Shown: positions 1-8,301, numbered from the stretch's first letter. The stretch is 50,644 nt of DNA from CALJTV01 sp034433775 (GCA_034433775.1 DAOUAI010000149.1:1-50644), one strand, 5' to 3'. Numbers and translations: made by a program. The notes: generated by a model not told the origin, from the letters alone.

Positions 1-530
1 GATTGTCAATAGATGAGCGGGCACGAATGGGGATCGGTGTCGCTTTACAGAGACCCCCGGTGGTGCGTGGTATAAAGACCAGAGATATGTTAGCTGCGTG
101 TATGGGAGAGCATGCCAGTGAGGAAGCTATTATCAGACTGGCACAAAAGGCTGACCTTATCGAATTTCTGGACAGAGAGGTGAATTACGGTTTTTCGGGC
201 GGCGAGACGAAGCGGTCGGAGCTTCTTCAGCTTCTGGCACAGGACCCTGAGCTGGCATTGCTAGATGAGCCAGAATCCGGCGTTGATTTGGTAAATATAG
301 CGCTTATTGGTGAGCTAGTTAACGAGTTATTGCATAAGGAGCATCCCATTCGTGAGCGAAAGCATTCCGGTCTTGTCATCACACATACCGGTCATATACT
401 GGAGTATGTGCATGCCCGTACTGGGTACGTACTCTTAGACGGGCGTATTGTATGTGAGGGTGACCCGTTAGAGATACTGGAGACGATAAAAAGAAAAGGT
501 TATGAGGAGTGCCGAAAATGCGCCATGTAG
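1..530 (+). CDS. sufC: SufC Fe-S assembly ATPase, 5' end cut by window
   Basis: This is the C-terminal 175 or so residues of SufC, the cytoplasmic ABC-type ATPase that powers Fe-S cluster assembly on the SufB/SufD scaffold. The visible part has the SufC form of the ABC signature (FSGGETKRSELLQ) followed by the Walker B region LALLDEPESGVD, and a switch His region (VITHTG). The Walker A half lies upstream of the window; the first residues seen (SIDERARMGIG) match the middle of SufC, so the TTG at position 3 is not a start. The coding region overlaps the next gene, sufB, by 13 bases, which points to translational coupling. It probably heads or belongs to the long same-strand run that continues to about 10309. 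Confidence 0.93.
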   Translation, partial: LSIDERARMGIGVALQRPPVVRGIKTRDMLAACMGEHASEEAIIRLAQKADLIEFLDREVNYGFSGGETKRSELLQLLAQDPELALLDEPESGVDLVNIALIGELVNELLHKEHPIRERKHSGLVITHTGHILEYVHARTGYVLLDGRIVCEGDPLEILETIKRKGYEECRKCAM

Positions 531-1753
531 GTGAACCTAACCACCTCAAGAAGAAAGCTAGGGCAGCGGCAGCCAAACCGGCAGCTTTTGGTGAAGATGT
601 TGACTTGAGCAAGTACGAAGGGGCTTCGGAGGAATTGCCTTATCAGCAGGAACTATCGTTGTTGCCTGAAAATGTAAAAAAGCAAATGACTCAGGTTGGT
701 GTAGTGTCGGATAGTACTGACCAGCGTGCCGGGACCTTTATCCAGATGGACCACTCGGTGGTGCATAGCGTAGCGAAGCAAGAAGGGGTAGAGGTGATGG
801 GCTTCAGCCAGGCGGTAGAGAAATATGACTGGCTGAAGGAATATTTGTGGAAAGCGGTGGCGGTGGACACAGACAAATACACTGCCCATGTGGAACTTGG
901 TCAGAGCAACGGCTACTTCATTCGAGCGCTGCCCGGGAGCAAGGTGATATACCCGGTCCAGGCTTGCCTCTATATTGCCAAAGCCAGACTGGCACAAAAG
1001 GTGCACAATATCGTCATTGCGGAGGAGGGCTCGGAGTTACATATCATCACCGGCTGTACCAATGCTCCGAGGGGAGAGCCGGGACTGCATATCGGGGTCT
1101 CTGAGTTCTACGTAAAGCGTGGTGCTAAACTCACCTTCACTATGATACACAATTGGACGCCGGAGATAGCTGTCCGTCCCCGTACCGGCATAGTTATAGA
1201 AGAAGATGGGGTATTCTTGAGTAACTATGTTATTTTAAAGCCGGTGCACTCACTGCAAATGTACCCAGTGGCGTGGTGCGCTGGCGAAAACGCCATCGTC
1301 AGGTTCCACAGTATCCTCGTTGCCACCCCCGGCTCTACCATGGACGTTGGTTCCAGAGTGATGCTGGATGCTCCCAATTCAAGAGCAGAGGTGGTCTCGC
1401 GGGCGATAACCACCGGTGGGACGATTATTGCCCGCGGATATATTGAGGGCAACGCCCCTGATGTTAAAGGGCATCTCGAATGTCGGGGGTTGATTCTGGG
1501 CGAGTCGGGCATTATCCACGCAGTGCCGGAGCTTAGGGGCACTGTGCCAGGCGTGGACCTTTCTCACGAGGCGGCGGTGGGTAAGATAGCTGAGGAAGAG
1601 ATAGAGTATTTGATGATCCGCGGTCTGACACGTGATGAAGCAACGGCAGCCATTGTCAGGGGTTTTCTACGTGCAGGCATCGAGGGGCTGCCTGCGGAAC
1701 TTGATGCTGAGATCCAGCGTGCTATCGAGACCAGCGAACAGACGCTTCTTTAG
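518..1753 (+). CDS. sufB: SufB/SufD-family Fe-S cluster scaffold
   Basis: A 411-residue SufB/SufD-family protein, the scaffold on which SufC drives Fe-S assembly. The C-terminal part contains the family block DLSHEAAVGKI followed by EEEIEYLMIRGLTRDEA, and the central part is the repetitive beta-helix typical of the family. A cysteine in HLECRGLIL lies where the functional SufB cysteine is expected; this placement is inferred, not aligned. I chose ATG 518 over GTG 509 because GAGGAG at 505-509 is well spaced for 518. No separate SufD, SufS, SufE or SufU gene follows, so this looks like a minimal SufBC system in which one protein may form the scaffold as a homodimer. The next gene begins 27 bases downstream. 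Confidence 0.9.
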   Translation: MRHVGEPNHLKKKARAAAAKPAAFGEDVDLSKYEGASEELPYQQELSLLPENVKKQMTQVGVVSDSTDQRAGTFIQMDHSVVHSVAKQEGVEVMGFSQAVEKYDWLKEYLWKAVAVDTDKYTAHVELGQSNGYFIRALPGSKVIYPVQACLYIAKARLAQKVHNIVIAEEGSELHIITGCTNAPRGEPGLHIGVSEFYVKRGAKLTFTMIHNWTPEIAVRPRTGIVIEEDGVFLSNYVILKPVHSLQMYPVAWCAGENAIVRFHSILVATPGSTMDVGSRVMLDAPNSRAEVVSRAITTGGTIIARGYIEGNAPDVKGHLECRGLILGESGIIHAVPELRGTVPGVDLSHEAAVGKIAEEEIEYLMIRGLTRDEATAAIVRGFLRAGIEGLPAELDAEIQRAIETSEQTLL

Positions 1754-1780
1754 GCGAAATTAATTTTAAGGGGGTGGACA

Positions 1781-2461
1781 GTGAATTTAAAGGCATTTTA
1801 CAAGTTAAGCTACGGGCTATACGTCGTAGGCTCCAAAAGGGATAGGAAACTCAACTGTCAGATCGCCAATACTGTTTTCCAGGTGTCTTCGGAGCCGCCC
1901 ACTATTGCCGTAGCCATCAACAAGAAGAACCTGACCCACGAGTTTATCACCAGCAGCAAGGTGTTCACTGTTTCTGTACTGTCGCAGGACACACCGCTGA
2001 GTTTTATCGGGGGCTTTGGCTTCAAATCAGGAAGAGAAGTGGACAAGCTTCAAGGGGTGAATTACAGGTCGGGCGTTACTGGGGCGCCGATAATACTGGA
2101 AAACACTTTGGCTTATCTGGAGGCAAAGGTGATTAACCAGATGGACTGCGGCACCCATACTTTGTTTCTGGGTGAGGTGGTCGAGGCTGATGTGATTAAA
2201 GAGGGCGAACCAATGACCTATGCCTATTATCATCAGGTAAAGCGTGGCAGCACGCCAAAGACCGCCCCCAGCTATGTCGAGGTAAAGGAGGCAGCACCCA
2301 AAATGGCAAAATACAGATGCACAGTTTGTAACTATGTTTATGACCCTGAAGTGGGCGACCCTGATGGCGGGATCAAACCGGGTACACCTTTTGAACAGCT
2401 ACCTGATAGCTGGGTATGTCCGGTCTGCGGAGCAAGCAAAGACCAGTTTGAAAAGATATAG
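1781..2461 (+). CDS. hrb: Flavin reductase-rubredoxin fusion (high-molecular-weight rubredoxin)
   Basis: A 226-residue protein with an N-terminal FMN-binding flavin-reductase-like domain (about residues 1-155) and a C-terminal rubredoxin (residues 175-226). The rubredoxin has both CxxC knuckles (CTVC and CPVC) and the core YDPEVGDPDGGI. This is the layout of Hrb from Moorella, which passes electrons from NAD(P)H to the flavodiiron protein FprA; an FprA homologue lies two genes downstream, supporting the same role in reducing O2 or NO. The GTG start at 1781 follows a purine-rich AAGGGGGTGG. The rubredoxin begins at an internal in-frame ATG (2303) preceded by AAAGGAGG at 2284-2291, so a free rubredoxin could also be made, although the 11-base spacing is long. 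Confidence 0.92.
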   Translation: MNLKAFYKLSYGLYVVGSKRDRKLNCQIANTVFQVSSEPPTIAVAINKKNLTHEFITSSKVFTVSVLSQDTPLSFIGGFGFKSGREVDKLQGVNYRSGVTGAPIILENTLAYLEAKVINQMDCGTHTLFLGEVVEADVIKEGEPMTYAYYHQVKRGSTPKTAPSYVEVKEAAPKMAKYRCTVCNYVYDPEVGDPDGGIKPGTPFEQLPDSWVCPVCGASKDQFEKI

Positions 2462-2469
2462 GAGGCAAG

Positions 2470-3687
2470 ATGGCTGAACACTTCGGGACTAACAAACGTG
2501 AGCTATTAAAGGAGTTGCTCAGAAAGTTACACAAAGGCGCTCCGCAGTCGGAGGTGGAAGCGGAATTCCGCAAACTGGCGAAAGGGGTGACGCCGGTGGA
2601 CATAGCCCAGGTAGAGGAAGAGCTTATCAAAGAGGGCATGCCGCGGGAGGAGATACAGAGGTTGTGCGATGTGCATCTGGCAGTGATGAGAGAGTCCCTA
2701 GAGAAGGAAAGGGTAGAGGTTCCCGCTGGACACCCGGTACATATCCTCATGGAGGAGCACCGGCTTCTTCTGGAGTTTGCTGGTAAGTTGAGAGAGGTAA
2801 CTGGCAAGATCAAGGACAGGGGGAGTATAAGCAATACCAGCTCAGAGATGGAACACCTGACACATATTGTCCAGCACCTTAAAGACTCGGAGAGCCATTA
2901 TATCAGGGAGGAGAACGTGCTTTTCCCTTCCCTGGAGAAACATGGCATCACCCAGCCGCCGGCGATAATGTGGATGGAGCACGACAGAATAAGGGGGATA
3001 AAAAAGGAATTGTATCAGGTGGTCGAAGCTGCGCAAAGCGCTGCCTTTTCAGATTTCATCAGCGGGCTCGGCCAGAAGGCGCTGGAACTGGCAGAGATGC
3101 TTTCCAGCCATTTCTTCAAGGAGAACAATATCCTTTTCCCTACAGCTCTTAAGGTGATCACTGAGCTGGAATGGCGTGATATCAGACACCAGTTTGACGA
3201 GCTGGGCTACTGCTGCTTTACCCCCGAGCCGGCCAGGGCTCCGTTTGCTCCAGCCGTAGTTGAGGCGCAGCCAGTCGCGATAGAGGGCGTAGTCTCATTG
3301 GAGACCGGCAGTTTCTCTTTAGAAGAACTGGAGGCGGTGCTCAATACCTTGCCGGTGGATATTACTTTTGTGGACAAAGACGACACTGTTCGCTATTTCA
3401 GTCAGTCCAGGGACAGGATCTTTGCCCGTACCAAAGCGGTCATCGGACGGAAGGTGCAGCAGTGCCATCCGCAGAAGAGCGTCCACGTGGTCAATCAGAT
3501 ACTCGAGGACTTCAGAGCAGGAAAGCGTGACGTAGCTGAGTTCTGGATAGACCTCAAAGGCAGACTAGTCTACATCAGGTATTTTGCGGTGCGCAGTAAA
3601 GCGGGCGAATATCTGGGCTGCCTTGAGGTGACCCAGGATATAACCGATATTAAGAAAATAGAAGGTGAGAAAAGGCTGCTGGACTGA
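2470..3687 (+). CDS. DUF438-hemerythrin-PAS protein
   Basis: A 405-residue three-domain protein. Residues 1-75 form a helical DUF438 domain; residues 88-230 form a hemerythrin-like (HHE) diiron domain with candidate ligands H91, H97, H143, E147, H171, H214 and E218; residues 283-395 form a PAS domain. Hemerythrin domains bind O2 or NO, and the PAS may sense heme, flavin or redox state, so an oxygen-sensing or buffering role is likely. There is no kinase, HTH or cyclase output domain, so how any signal leaves the protein is unknown. The start follows AGGAGG nine bases after hrb and precedes the flavodiiron gene by 39 bases. Family membership is clear, function is inferred. Confidence 0.88.
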   Translation: MAEHFGTNKRELLKELLRKLHKGAPQSEVEAEFRKLAKGVTPVDIAQVEEELIKEGMPREEIQRLCDVHLAVMRESLEKERVEVPAGHPVHILMEEHRLLLEFAGKLREVTGKIKDRGSISNTSSEMEHLTHIVQHLKDSESHYIREENVLFPSLEKHGITQPPAIMWMEHDRIRGIKKELYQVVEAAQSAAFSDFISGLGQKALELAEMLSSHFFKENNILFPTALKVITELEWRDIRHQFDELGYCCFTPEPARAPFAPAVVEAQPVAIEGVVSLETGSFSLEELEAVLNTLPVDITFVDKDDTVRYFSQSRDRIFARTKAVIGRKVQQCHPQKSVHVVNQILEDFRAGKRDVAEFWIDLKGRLVYIRYFAVRSKAGEYLGCLEVTQDITDIKKIEGEKRLLD

Positions 3688-3726
3688 CACAGTTCCAGTG
3701 CAGGTGGGCCTGAAAGGAGTGGAGAG

Positions 3727-4911
3727 ATGAGACCGAGGGAGATCAGGAGAGGTATCTACTGGGTGGGGGCGGTTGACTGGGACAGGAGATTGTTTGATTC
3801 ACTGATACCATTGCCCGATGGCACCAGCTATAACTCGTATCTAATCCAGGGCAGTGAGAGGACAGCCCTCATAGATGCCGTTGACCCTACCATGGAGCGG
3901 GTGCTTTTGGAGAACCTGAAGGCACTGGGTGTAGAAAGGCTTGATTATGTTATTGCCAACCATGCTGAGCAGGACCATGCCGGTGCTATCCCGGCGGTGC
4001 TGGCAAAATATTCTGAGGCGAAGGTAGTTTGTACCCCGAGATGCAAGGGGATGCTCATCGACCTGCTGATGGTCGGCGAAGACAGGTTCATAACCGTGGA
4101 AGATAAAGAGACCATATCCCTGGGAGGCAGGACACTGGAGTTTATTCATGCCCCATGGGTGCACTGGCCGGAAACGATGCTTACCTATCTAAGTGAGGAG
4201 AAGATTCTGTTCCCCTGCGATTTCTTCGGTTCCCACTTAGCCACCAGCGATTTATACGTCACCGATGAAGGGCAGGTATACGAAGCAGCAAAACGGTACT
4301 ACGCCGAAATCATGATGCCTTTCCGTACCACCATCCAGAAAAACCTGGAAAGAGTGAAGGGATACGACATCGATATCATCGCCCCGAGTCACGGTCCGCT
4401 ATATGATAAGCCGGAATTTATCCTGAAGGCTTATCATGGCTGGGCATTTGATGAGCCGAAAAACATAGTGGTGCTACCCTATGTGTCCATGCACGCCAGC
4501 ACGAAGCGGATGGTGGAGCATTTTGTGGGCGCACTGGTGGAGAGGGGGATAACGGTGAAGCAGTTCGATTTGCCGGTGACCGATATAGGGAAGCTGGCTA
4601 TGGCGCTGGTGGACGCCGCTACTATTGTTATCGGGACACCCACGGTCTTGGGTGGGGCGCATCCTGCAGCAGCTTATGCTGCTTTCCTGGCGAATGCGCT
4701 GCGACCCAACGTGAAATTCGCTTCCATCATAGGTTCCTATGGCTGGGGCGGCAAAACTGTAGATCAACTTACCGGGATGCTGAGCAATGTAAAAGTGGAG
4801 TTACTGCCACCGGTTTTAGTGAAAGGCTACCCTCGGGAAGCAGATTTCAAGGCGCTCGATGACCTTGCTGAGATGGTCAGGCAGAAACACCAGGCTACCG
4901 GTGTGGTGTGA
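3727..4911 (+). CDS. fprA: Flavodiiron protein (O2/NO reductase)
   Basis: A 394-residue class A flavodiiron protein that reduces O2 to water or NO to N2O in the cytoplasm. The N-terminal metallo-beta-lactamase-like domain carries the full diiron ligand set: H79, E81, D83 and H84 in NHAEQDHAG, then H146, D165 and H222. The C-terminal part from about residue 247 is a flavodoxin domain that binds FMN (YVSMHAST phosphate loop). There is no fused rubredoxin or NADH oxidoreductase, so it needs an external donor, and the rubredoxin of the upstream Hrb-like protein is the obvious candidate. The start follows GGAG. Length and ligands are normal for the family. O2 versus NO preference cannot be read from the sequence. 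Confidence 0.95.
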   Translation: MRPREIRRGIYWVGAVDWDRRLFDSLIPLPDGTSYNSYLIQGSERTALIDAVDPTMERVLLENLKALGVERLDYVIANHAEQDHAGAIPAVLAKYSEAKVVCTPRCKGMLIDLLMVGEDRFITVEDKETISLGGRTLEFIHAPWVHWPETMLTYLSEEKILFPCDFFGSHLATSDLYVTDEGQVYEAAKRYYAEIMMPFRTTIQKNLERVKGYDIDIIAPSHGPLYDKPEFILKAYHGWAFDEPKNIVVLPYVSMHASTKRMVEHFVGALVERGITVKQFDLPVTDIGKLAMALVDAATIVIGTPTVLGGAHPAAAYAAFLANALRPNVKFASIIGSYGWGGKTVDQLTGMLSNVKVELLPPVLVKGYPREADFKALDDLAEMVRQKHQATGVV

Positions 4912-4935
4912 AAAATAAACGAAAAGGAGGTAGAA

Positions 4936-5538
4936 ATGAGTGGTGTACAGGTAGGTAAAGAGGCACCGGACTTTAAAGCACGCGCGTACCACGAGGGTAG
5001 AGCGAAGGATATCAAGCTTTCCGATTACCGCGGCAAATGGGTGATGTTATGCTTCTATCCCGGCGATTTCACTTTCGTTTGACCGACGGAACTGTCGGCA
5101 GTTGCCGCCAGATACGCTGAATTTCAGGAGCTGGGTGTGGAGGTGCTTTCTATCAGCGTGGACAGCATATTTTCCCACAAGATCTGGCAGGAGGAGGAGC
5201 TTTCTAAGATGGTAGAAGGAGGCGTGCCCTTCCCCATGGTGTCCGACCCCGGAGGAAAAATCGGCTCACTTTATGGCGTGTACGATGAGGAAACCGGGGT
5301 GAACGTCAGAGGGCGTTTTCTCATCGACCCTAATGGCATCATTCAGGCTATGGAGGTGCTGACGCCGCCGGTGGGACGCAATGTTGCTGAAACGCTCAGG
5401 CAGATAAAGGCTTACCAGCACCATCAGGCTACCGGTGAAGTCATGCCCTCCGGCTGGCAGCCAGGTAAGCCAACTTTGAAACCGGGCATGAAGCTAGCGG
5501 GCAAGGTGTGGGAGGTGTGGAACCCTAAAATGGAGTAA
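4936..5538 (+). CDS. prxU: Peroxiredoxin with predicted selenocysteine at the active site (TGA 5080-5082)
   Basis: An AhpC/TSA-family peroxiredoxin of 200 residues if TGA codon 49 is read as selenocysteine. The active site reads GDFTFV-TGA-PTEL, where the family has FTFVCPTE with the peroxidatic Cys, so Sec replaces exactly that residue. The frame is open and clearly peroxiredoxin on both sides of the TGA (SISVDS, FPMVSDP, RGRFLIDP, QAMEVLTPPVGRN), and AAAAGGAGG precedes ATG 4936. A hairpin at 5092-5111 with loop AGTT fits a bacterial SECIS. The usual C-terminal resolving Cys (EVCPA) is EVMPS here, so reduction of the selenenic acid must use another thiol; Cys39 is the only cysteine left. It should reduce H2O2 and organic peroxides. 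A conventional gene call would split or truncate it, typically starting at 5137. Confidence 0.9.
5092..5111 (+). promoter_or_regulatory. Candidate bacterial SECIS element
   Basis: The bases CTG-T-CGGC pair with GCCG-C-CAG around the loop AGTT: seven base pairs with one internal mismatch. The apical loop starts 17 bases after the TGA at 5080-5082 and has G as its second base. Bacterial SECIS elements are known to lie within the coding region just after the UGA, with the loop about 16 to 37 bases away and a G among the first two loop bases, so this matches. The fold was made by eye, and a competing short hairpin (CCGAC/GTCGG, 5083-5097) sits closer to the TGA. Confidence 0.65.
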
Positions 5539-5541
5539 TTT

Positions 5542-5841
5542 GTGAGCATGAAGGCGAAACTCTGGGTAGACCAGAAGCCGGTAGAGATGAACCGTTTTGT
5601 GGAAGACCTGCTATGGCGGGTTGTTGTGGCTGCGGTCTCAGCTCTTAAAGGCACAGAAAATATGCGTGAGATAGATATCCGTCTCGAGAAAGAGGAAGTT
5701 ACCGTCGCTGTGAACGGACAGAGTATTCCGCTGAACGCGTTCACCAGCGAGGTCATTGCTAACACTTTACGGGGTCTGGTGTCATCGCTCAAAGGGGTCG
5801 GCGATACCAGTAGAGTAAGCATCAGCGTGGAAATTGGGTAA
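5542..5841 (+). CDS. Conserved-looking small protein of unknown function
   Basis: A 99-residue protein that I do not recognise. It alternates basic and hydrophobic stretches, has no cysteines, no signal peptide and no membrane segment. The pattern suggests a small alpha/beta fold: a hydrophobic helix around residues 18-38, a central strand pair near EEVTVAVNG, another helix, then the final strand SRVSISVEI. It starts at GTG 5542 (or ATG 5548), only three bases after the peroxiredoxin stop, and its stop overlaps the spacer before the copper ATPase ATG at 5843. This tight packing implies translation coupled to both neighbours and a role in the same oxidative or metal stress response. No specific function can be given. 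Confidence 0.75.
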   Translation: MSMKAKLWVDQKPVEMNRFVEDLLWRVVVAAVSALKGTENMREIDIRLEKEEVTVAVNGQSIPLNAFTSEVIANTLRGLVSSLKGVGDTSRVSISVEIG

Positions 5842-5842
5842 A

Positions 5843-8284
5843 ATGGCGACTAAACGGTCTGTCTTCCGTGTACACGGAATGACCTGTGCCTCTTGTGTTG
5901 CACGGGTGGAAAAGTCCCTATCGGAAGTACCGGGAGTGACGCTGGCTAATGTCAATCTGGCTTCAGAGACGGCTCTCGTCGAGTATAGCGATGGTACCAG
6001 CGTAGCTGAACTGAAACGGGCGGTAGCGGATGCAGGTTACGAGCTGGGAATGGAGGTGGATGTTGAAAGTGGAGGACTTTCTCCTGCGGGCGAGTTACGC
6101 AGATTAAAAATAAAGCTCGCTATAGCGCTTTCCCTTGCAGCCATAGTGATGGCGCTGACCATGGGGTTTGATTTCCCAGGTAAACCGTACTTGCTCTGGG
6201 TACTGGCAACTCCTGTGCAATTCTGGGCGGGGTGGCAGTTCTATCGTGGGGCATGGGGGGCGCTCAAGCACCGAACTGCTGATATGAACATGCTTATAGC
6301 CGTAGGAACATCGGCAGCTTATTTCTACAGCGTGGTGGTGGTTATCGCCCCGCAGGTGTTCGCAGGCACCAGAATGACACCTGAGGTCTATTTTGACACA
6401 TCTTCCACAATAATCGCCCTTGTTCTGCTGGGGCGCTTTCTGGAGTCCAGGGCGAAGGGGCAGACATCTGAGGCGATAAAAAAGCTTATCGGCTTGAGAC
6501 CGGACAAAGCGGTCGTCATTAGAGAGGGGGTGGAACATGAGGTTGCGGTGGAGGATTTGCAGGTTGGAGATATCGTCTTGGTGCGCCCCGGGGAACGGGT
6601 GCCTGTAGATGGCACCGTGGTACAGGGATATTCCACAGTCGATGAGTCCATGATTACCGGTGAAAGTCTACCTGTGGAGAAGAAGGCGGGTGATACGGTT
6701 ATCGGGGGTACGATCAATTTGACCGGTAGCTTTCAATTCGAAGCGACGCGGGTGGGCAAGGACACTATGCTGGCTCGTATTATCAGGATGGTAGAGGAGG
6801 CACAGGGGAGCAAGGCACCGGTGCAACGTCTGGCAGATGTCATTGCCAGCTATTTTGTGCCGGCAGTGGTGGGGGTGGCTATTGTTACATTCATCGTCTG
6901 GTCTTTTCTTGGACCGGAGCCGGCTGTGACGCATGCTTTGCTTAACTTTGTGGCCGTTCTTATCATCGCCTGTCCCTGTGCTCTGGGGCTGGCCACGCCG
7001 ACTGCTATTATCGTCGGTACTGGCAAAGGCGCTGAGAACGGTGTCCTTATCCGTAGCGGTGAAGCACTGGAGATAATGCACAAGGTGGACTGTATGCTGT
7101 TTGATAAGACAGGCACCTTGACGATCGGCAGACCTGTGGTCACAGATATTGTGCCTGTGCCACCGTTTACTGGGGACGAAGTCTTGCGATTGGCAGCTTC
7201 GGCAGAGCGCAACTCGGAGCATCCATTGGCTGAGGCTGTGGTCAAGGCGGCTTCGGCGAAGGGGCTAGCCCTTCTCGAGGTTTCTCATTTCACTGCCATG
7301 CCAGGTCATGGTGTGGAAGCCAGTCTGAACGGCAAGCGACTCCTCGTCGGCAATCTGGCTCTGATGCGTGAACATGGTTTACCGCTGGACAGCGTTGTCA
7401 CAGTGGCTGAGCAATTGTGGGAGCAGGGCAGGACAGTGCTATTTCTAGTCGTGGATGGTAACTTAGCCGGTGTTATAGCACTTGCTGATACTTTGAAGCC
7501 CGAGGCGAAGGAAGTGGTCGGAATGCTCCATGAAATGGGCATCGAGGTGGCGATGCTCACCGGTGATAATGTCCGGGCTGCCGATGCGATAGCTCGCGAG
7601 GCGGGCATTGACCGTGTGCTGGCAGAGGTGCTTCCGGAGAACAAAGCTCTGGAAGTACAAAGGCTGCGTGACGAAGGGAAGGTGGTAGCGATGGTGGGTG
7701 ACGGCATCAACGATGCCCCTGCACTGGCTCAGGCAGATGTTGGCGTTGCTATAGGCACTGGCACCGATATCGCTATGGAGGCGGGTGACATAGTACTCGT
7801 CAGCGGCGACCTGCGTGGCGTTGTCACCGCGGTATCTTTAAGCCGTCGCACCATGCGCACCATAAAACAGAACCTCTTCTGGGCGTTCGCTTATAATACG
7901 GCTCTGATACCGGTGGCGGCTGGGGTGCTGTATCCTGCCTTTCAAGCTCAGGGGGTGCCGATGGCACTCCGCTTTGCTCTGGGGGAGTATGGCTTTTTGA
8001 ATCCGGTACTGGCGGCGGTGGCTATGGCTGCCAGCTCCATTACAGTAGTGCTTAACTCGTTGCGCTTGAAAGGTTTCAAGCCAGCTAGGACTGAAATAGC
8101 TGAGAAAGGAGGTGAACAGATGGCAGTCGATCCGGTGTGCAAGATGGAAGTGAAAGAGAAGGAAGCGGCAGCGACATCTGAATACAAAGGCAAAAAGTAC
8201 TACTTCTGTGCCTTAGCCTGCAAAAAAGCCTTTGACCAGAACCCGGAGAAATATCTTGCCCCAGAAGTACCTAGACGCAGGTGA
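5843..8284 (+). CDS. copA: Copper-type P1B ATPase with C-terminal YHS domain
   Basis: An 813-residue heavy-metal transporting P1B-ATPase. It has an N-terminal HMA domain with GMTCASC (C15, C18), the actuator TGES, the membrane metal site CPC (C377-C379) in TM6, the phosphorylated Asp of DKTGTLT (D421), the nucleotide-domain SEHPLAEAV and the hinge GDGINDAP. CPC with YN in TM7 and MxxSS in TM8 is the Cu(+) ATPase pattern, so it should export Cu(I) from the cytoplasm. Residues 760-813 form a YHS/TRASH-type domain (DPVCKMEV, YYFCALACKKAF) likely to bind metal, an unusual C-terminal addition. I chose ATG 5843 over TTG 5834. An internal in-frame ATG at 8120 with a perfect Shine-Dalgarno could yield the YHS domain alone. 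Confidence 0.94.
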   Translation: MATKRSVFRVHGMTCASCVARVEKSLSEVPGVTLANVNLASETALVEYSDGTSVAELKRAVADAGYELGMEVDVESGGLSPAGELRRLKIKLAIALSLAAIVMALTMGFDFPGKPYLLWVLATPVQFWAGWQFYRGAWGALKHRTADMNMLIAVGTSAAYFYSVVVVIAPQVFAGTRMTPEVYFDTSSTIIALVLLGRFLESRAKGQTSEAIKKLIGLRPDKAVVIREGVEHEVAVEDLQVGDIVLVRPGERVPVDGTVVQGYSTVDESMITGESLPVEKKAGDTVIGGTINLTGSFQFEATRVGKDTMLARIIRMVEEAQGSKAPVQRLADVIASYFVPAVVGVAIVTFIVWSFLGPEPAVTHALLNFVAVLIIACPCALGLATPTAIIVGTGKGAENGVLIRSGEALEIMHKVDCMLFDKTGTLTIGRPVVTDIVPVPPFTGDEVLRLAASAERNSEHPLAEAVVKAASAKGLALLEVSHFTAMPGHGVEASLNGKRLLVGNLALMREHGLPLDSVVTVAEQLWEQGRTVLFLVVDGNLAGVIALADTLKPEAKEVVGMLHEMGIEVAMLTGDNVRAADAIAREAGIDRVLAEVLPENKALEVQRLRDEGKVVAMVGDGINDAPALAQADVGVAIGTGTDIAMEAGDIVLVSGDLRGVVTAVSLSRRTMRTIKQNLFWAFAYNTALIPVAAGVLYPAFQAQGVPMALRFALGEYGFLNPVLAAVAMAASSITVVLNSLRLKGFKPARTEIAEKGGEQMAVDPVCKMEVKEKEAAATSEYKGKKYYFCALACKKAFDQNPEKYLAPEVPRRR
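8106..8122 (+). promoter_or_regulatory. Internal ribosome binding site and start before the YHS domain
   Basis: AAGGAGGTG at 8106-8114 is followed seven bases after GGAGG by an in-frame ATG at 8120-8122, stronger than most real starts in this window. Initiation here would give a separate 54-residue protein, 8120-8284, that begins MAVDPVCKMEV and consists only of the YHS domain. It may be a relic of a formerly separate gene, or a working internal start. The sequence cannot say which. Confidence 0.5.
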
Positions 8285-8301
8285 GGGATATAGGGGTATT
8301 C

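Noticed and set aside
5137..5538. A separate 133-residue peroxiredoxin fragment starting at 5137
   Set aside because: It lacks the active site and ribosome binding site; the upstream frame from 4936 supplies both, with TGA read as selenocysteine.
6104..7710. Several long minus-strand frames opposite copA
   Set aside because: They have no plausible domains and their composition mirrors the copA codons; shadows of the real gene.
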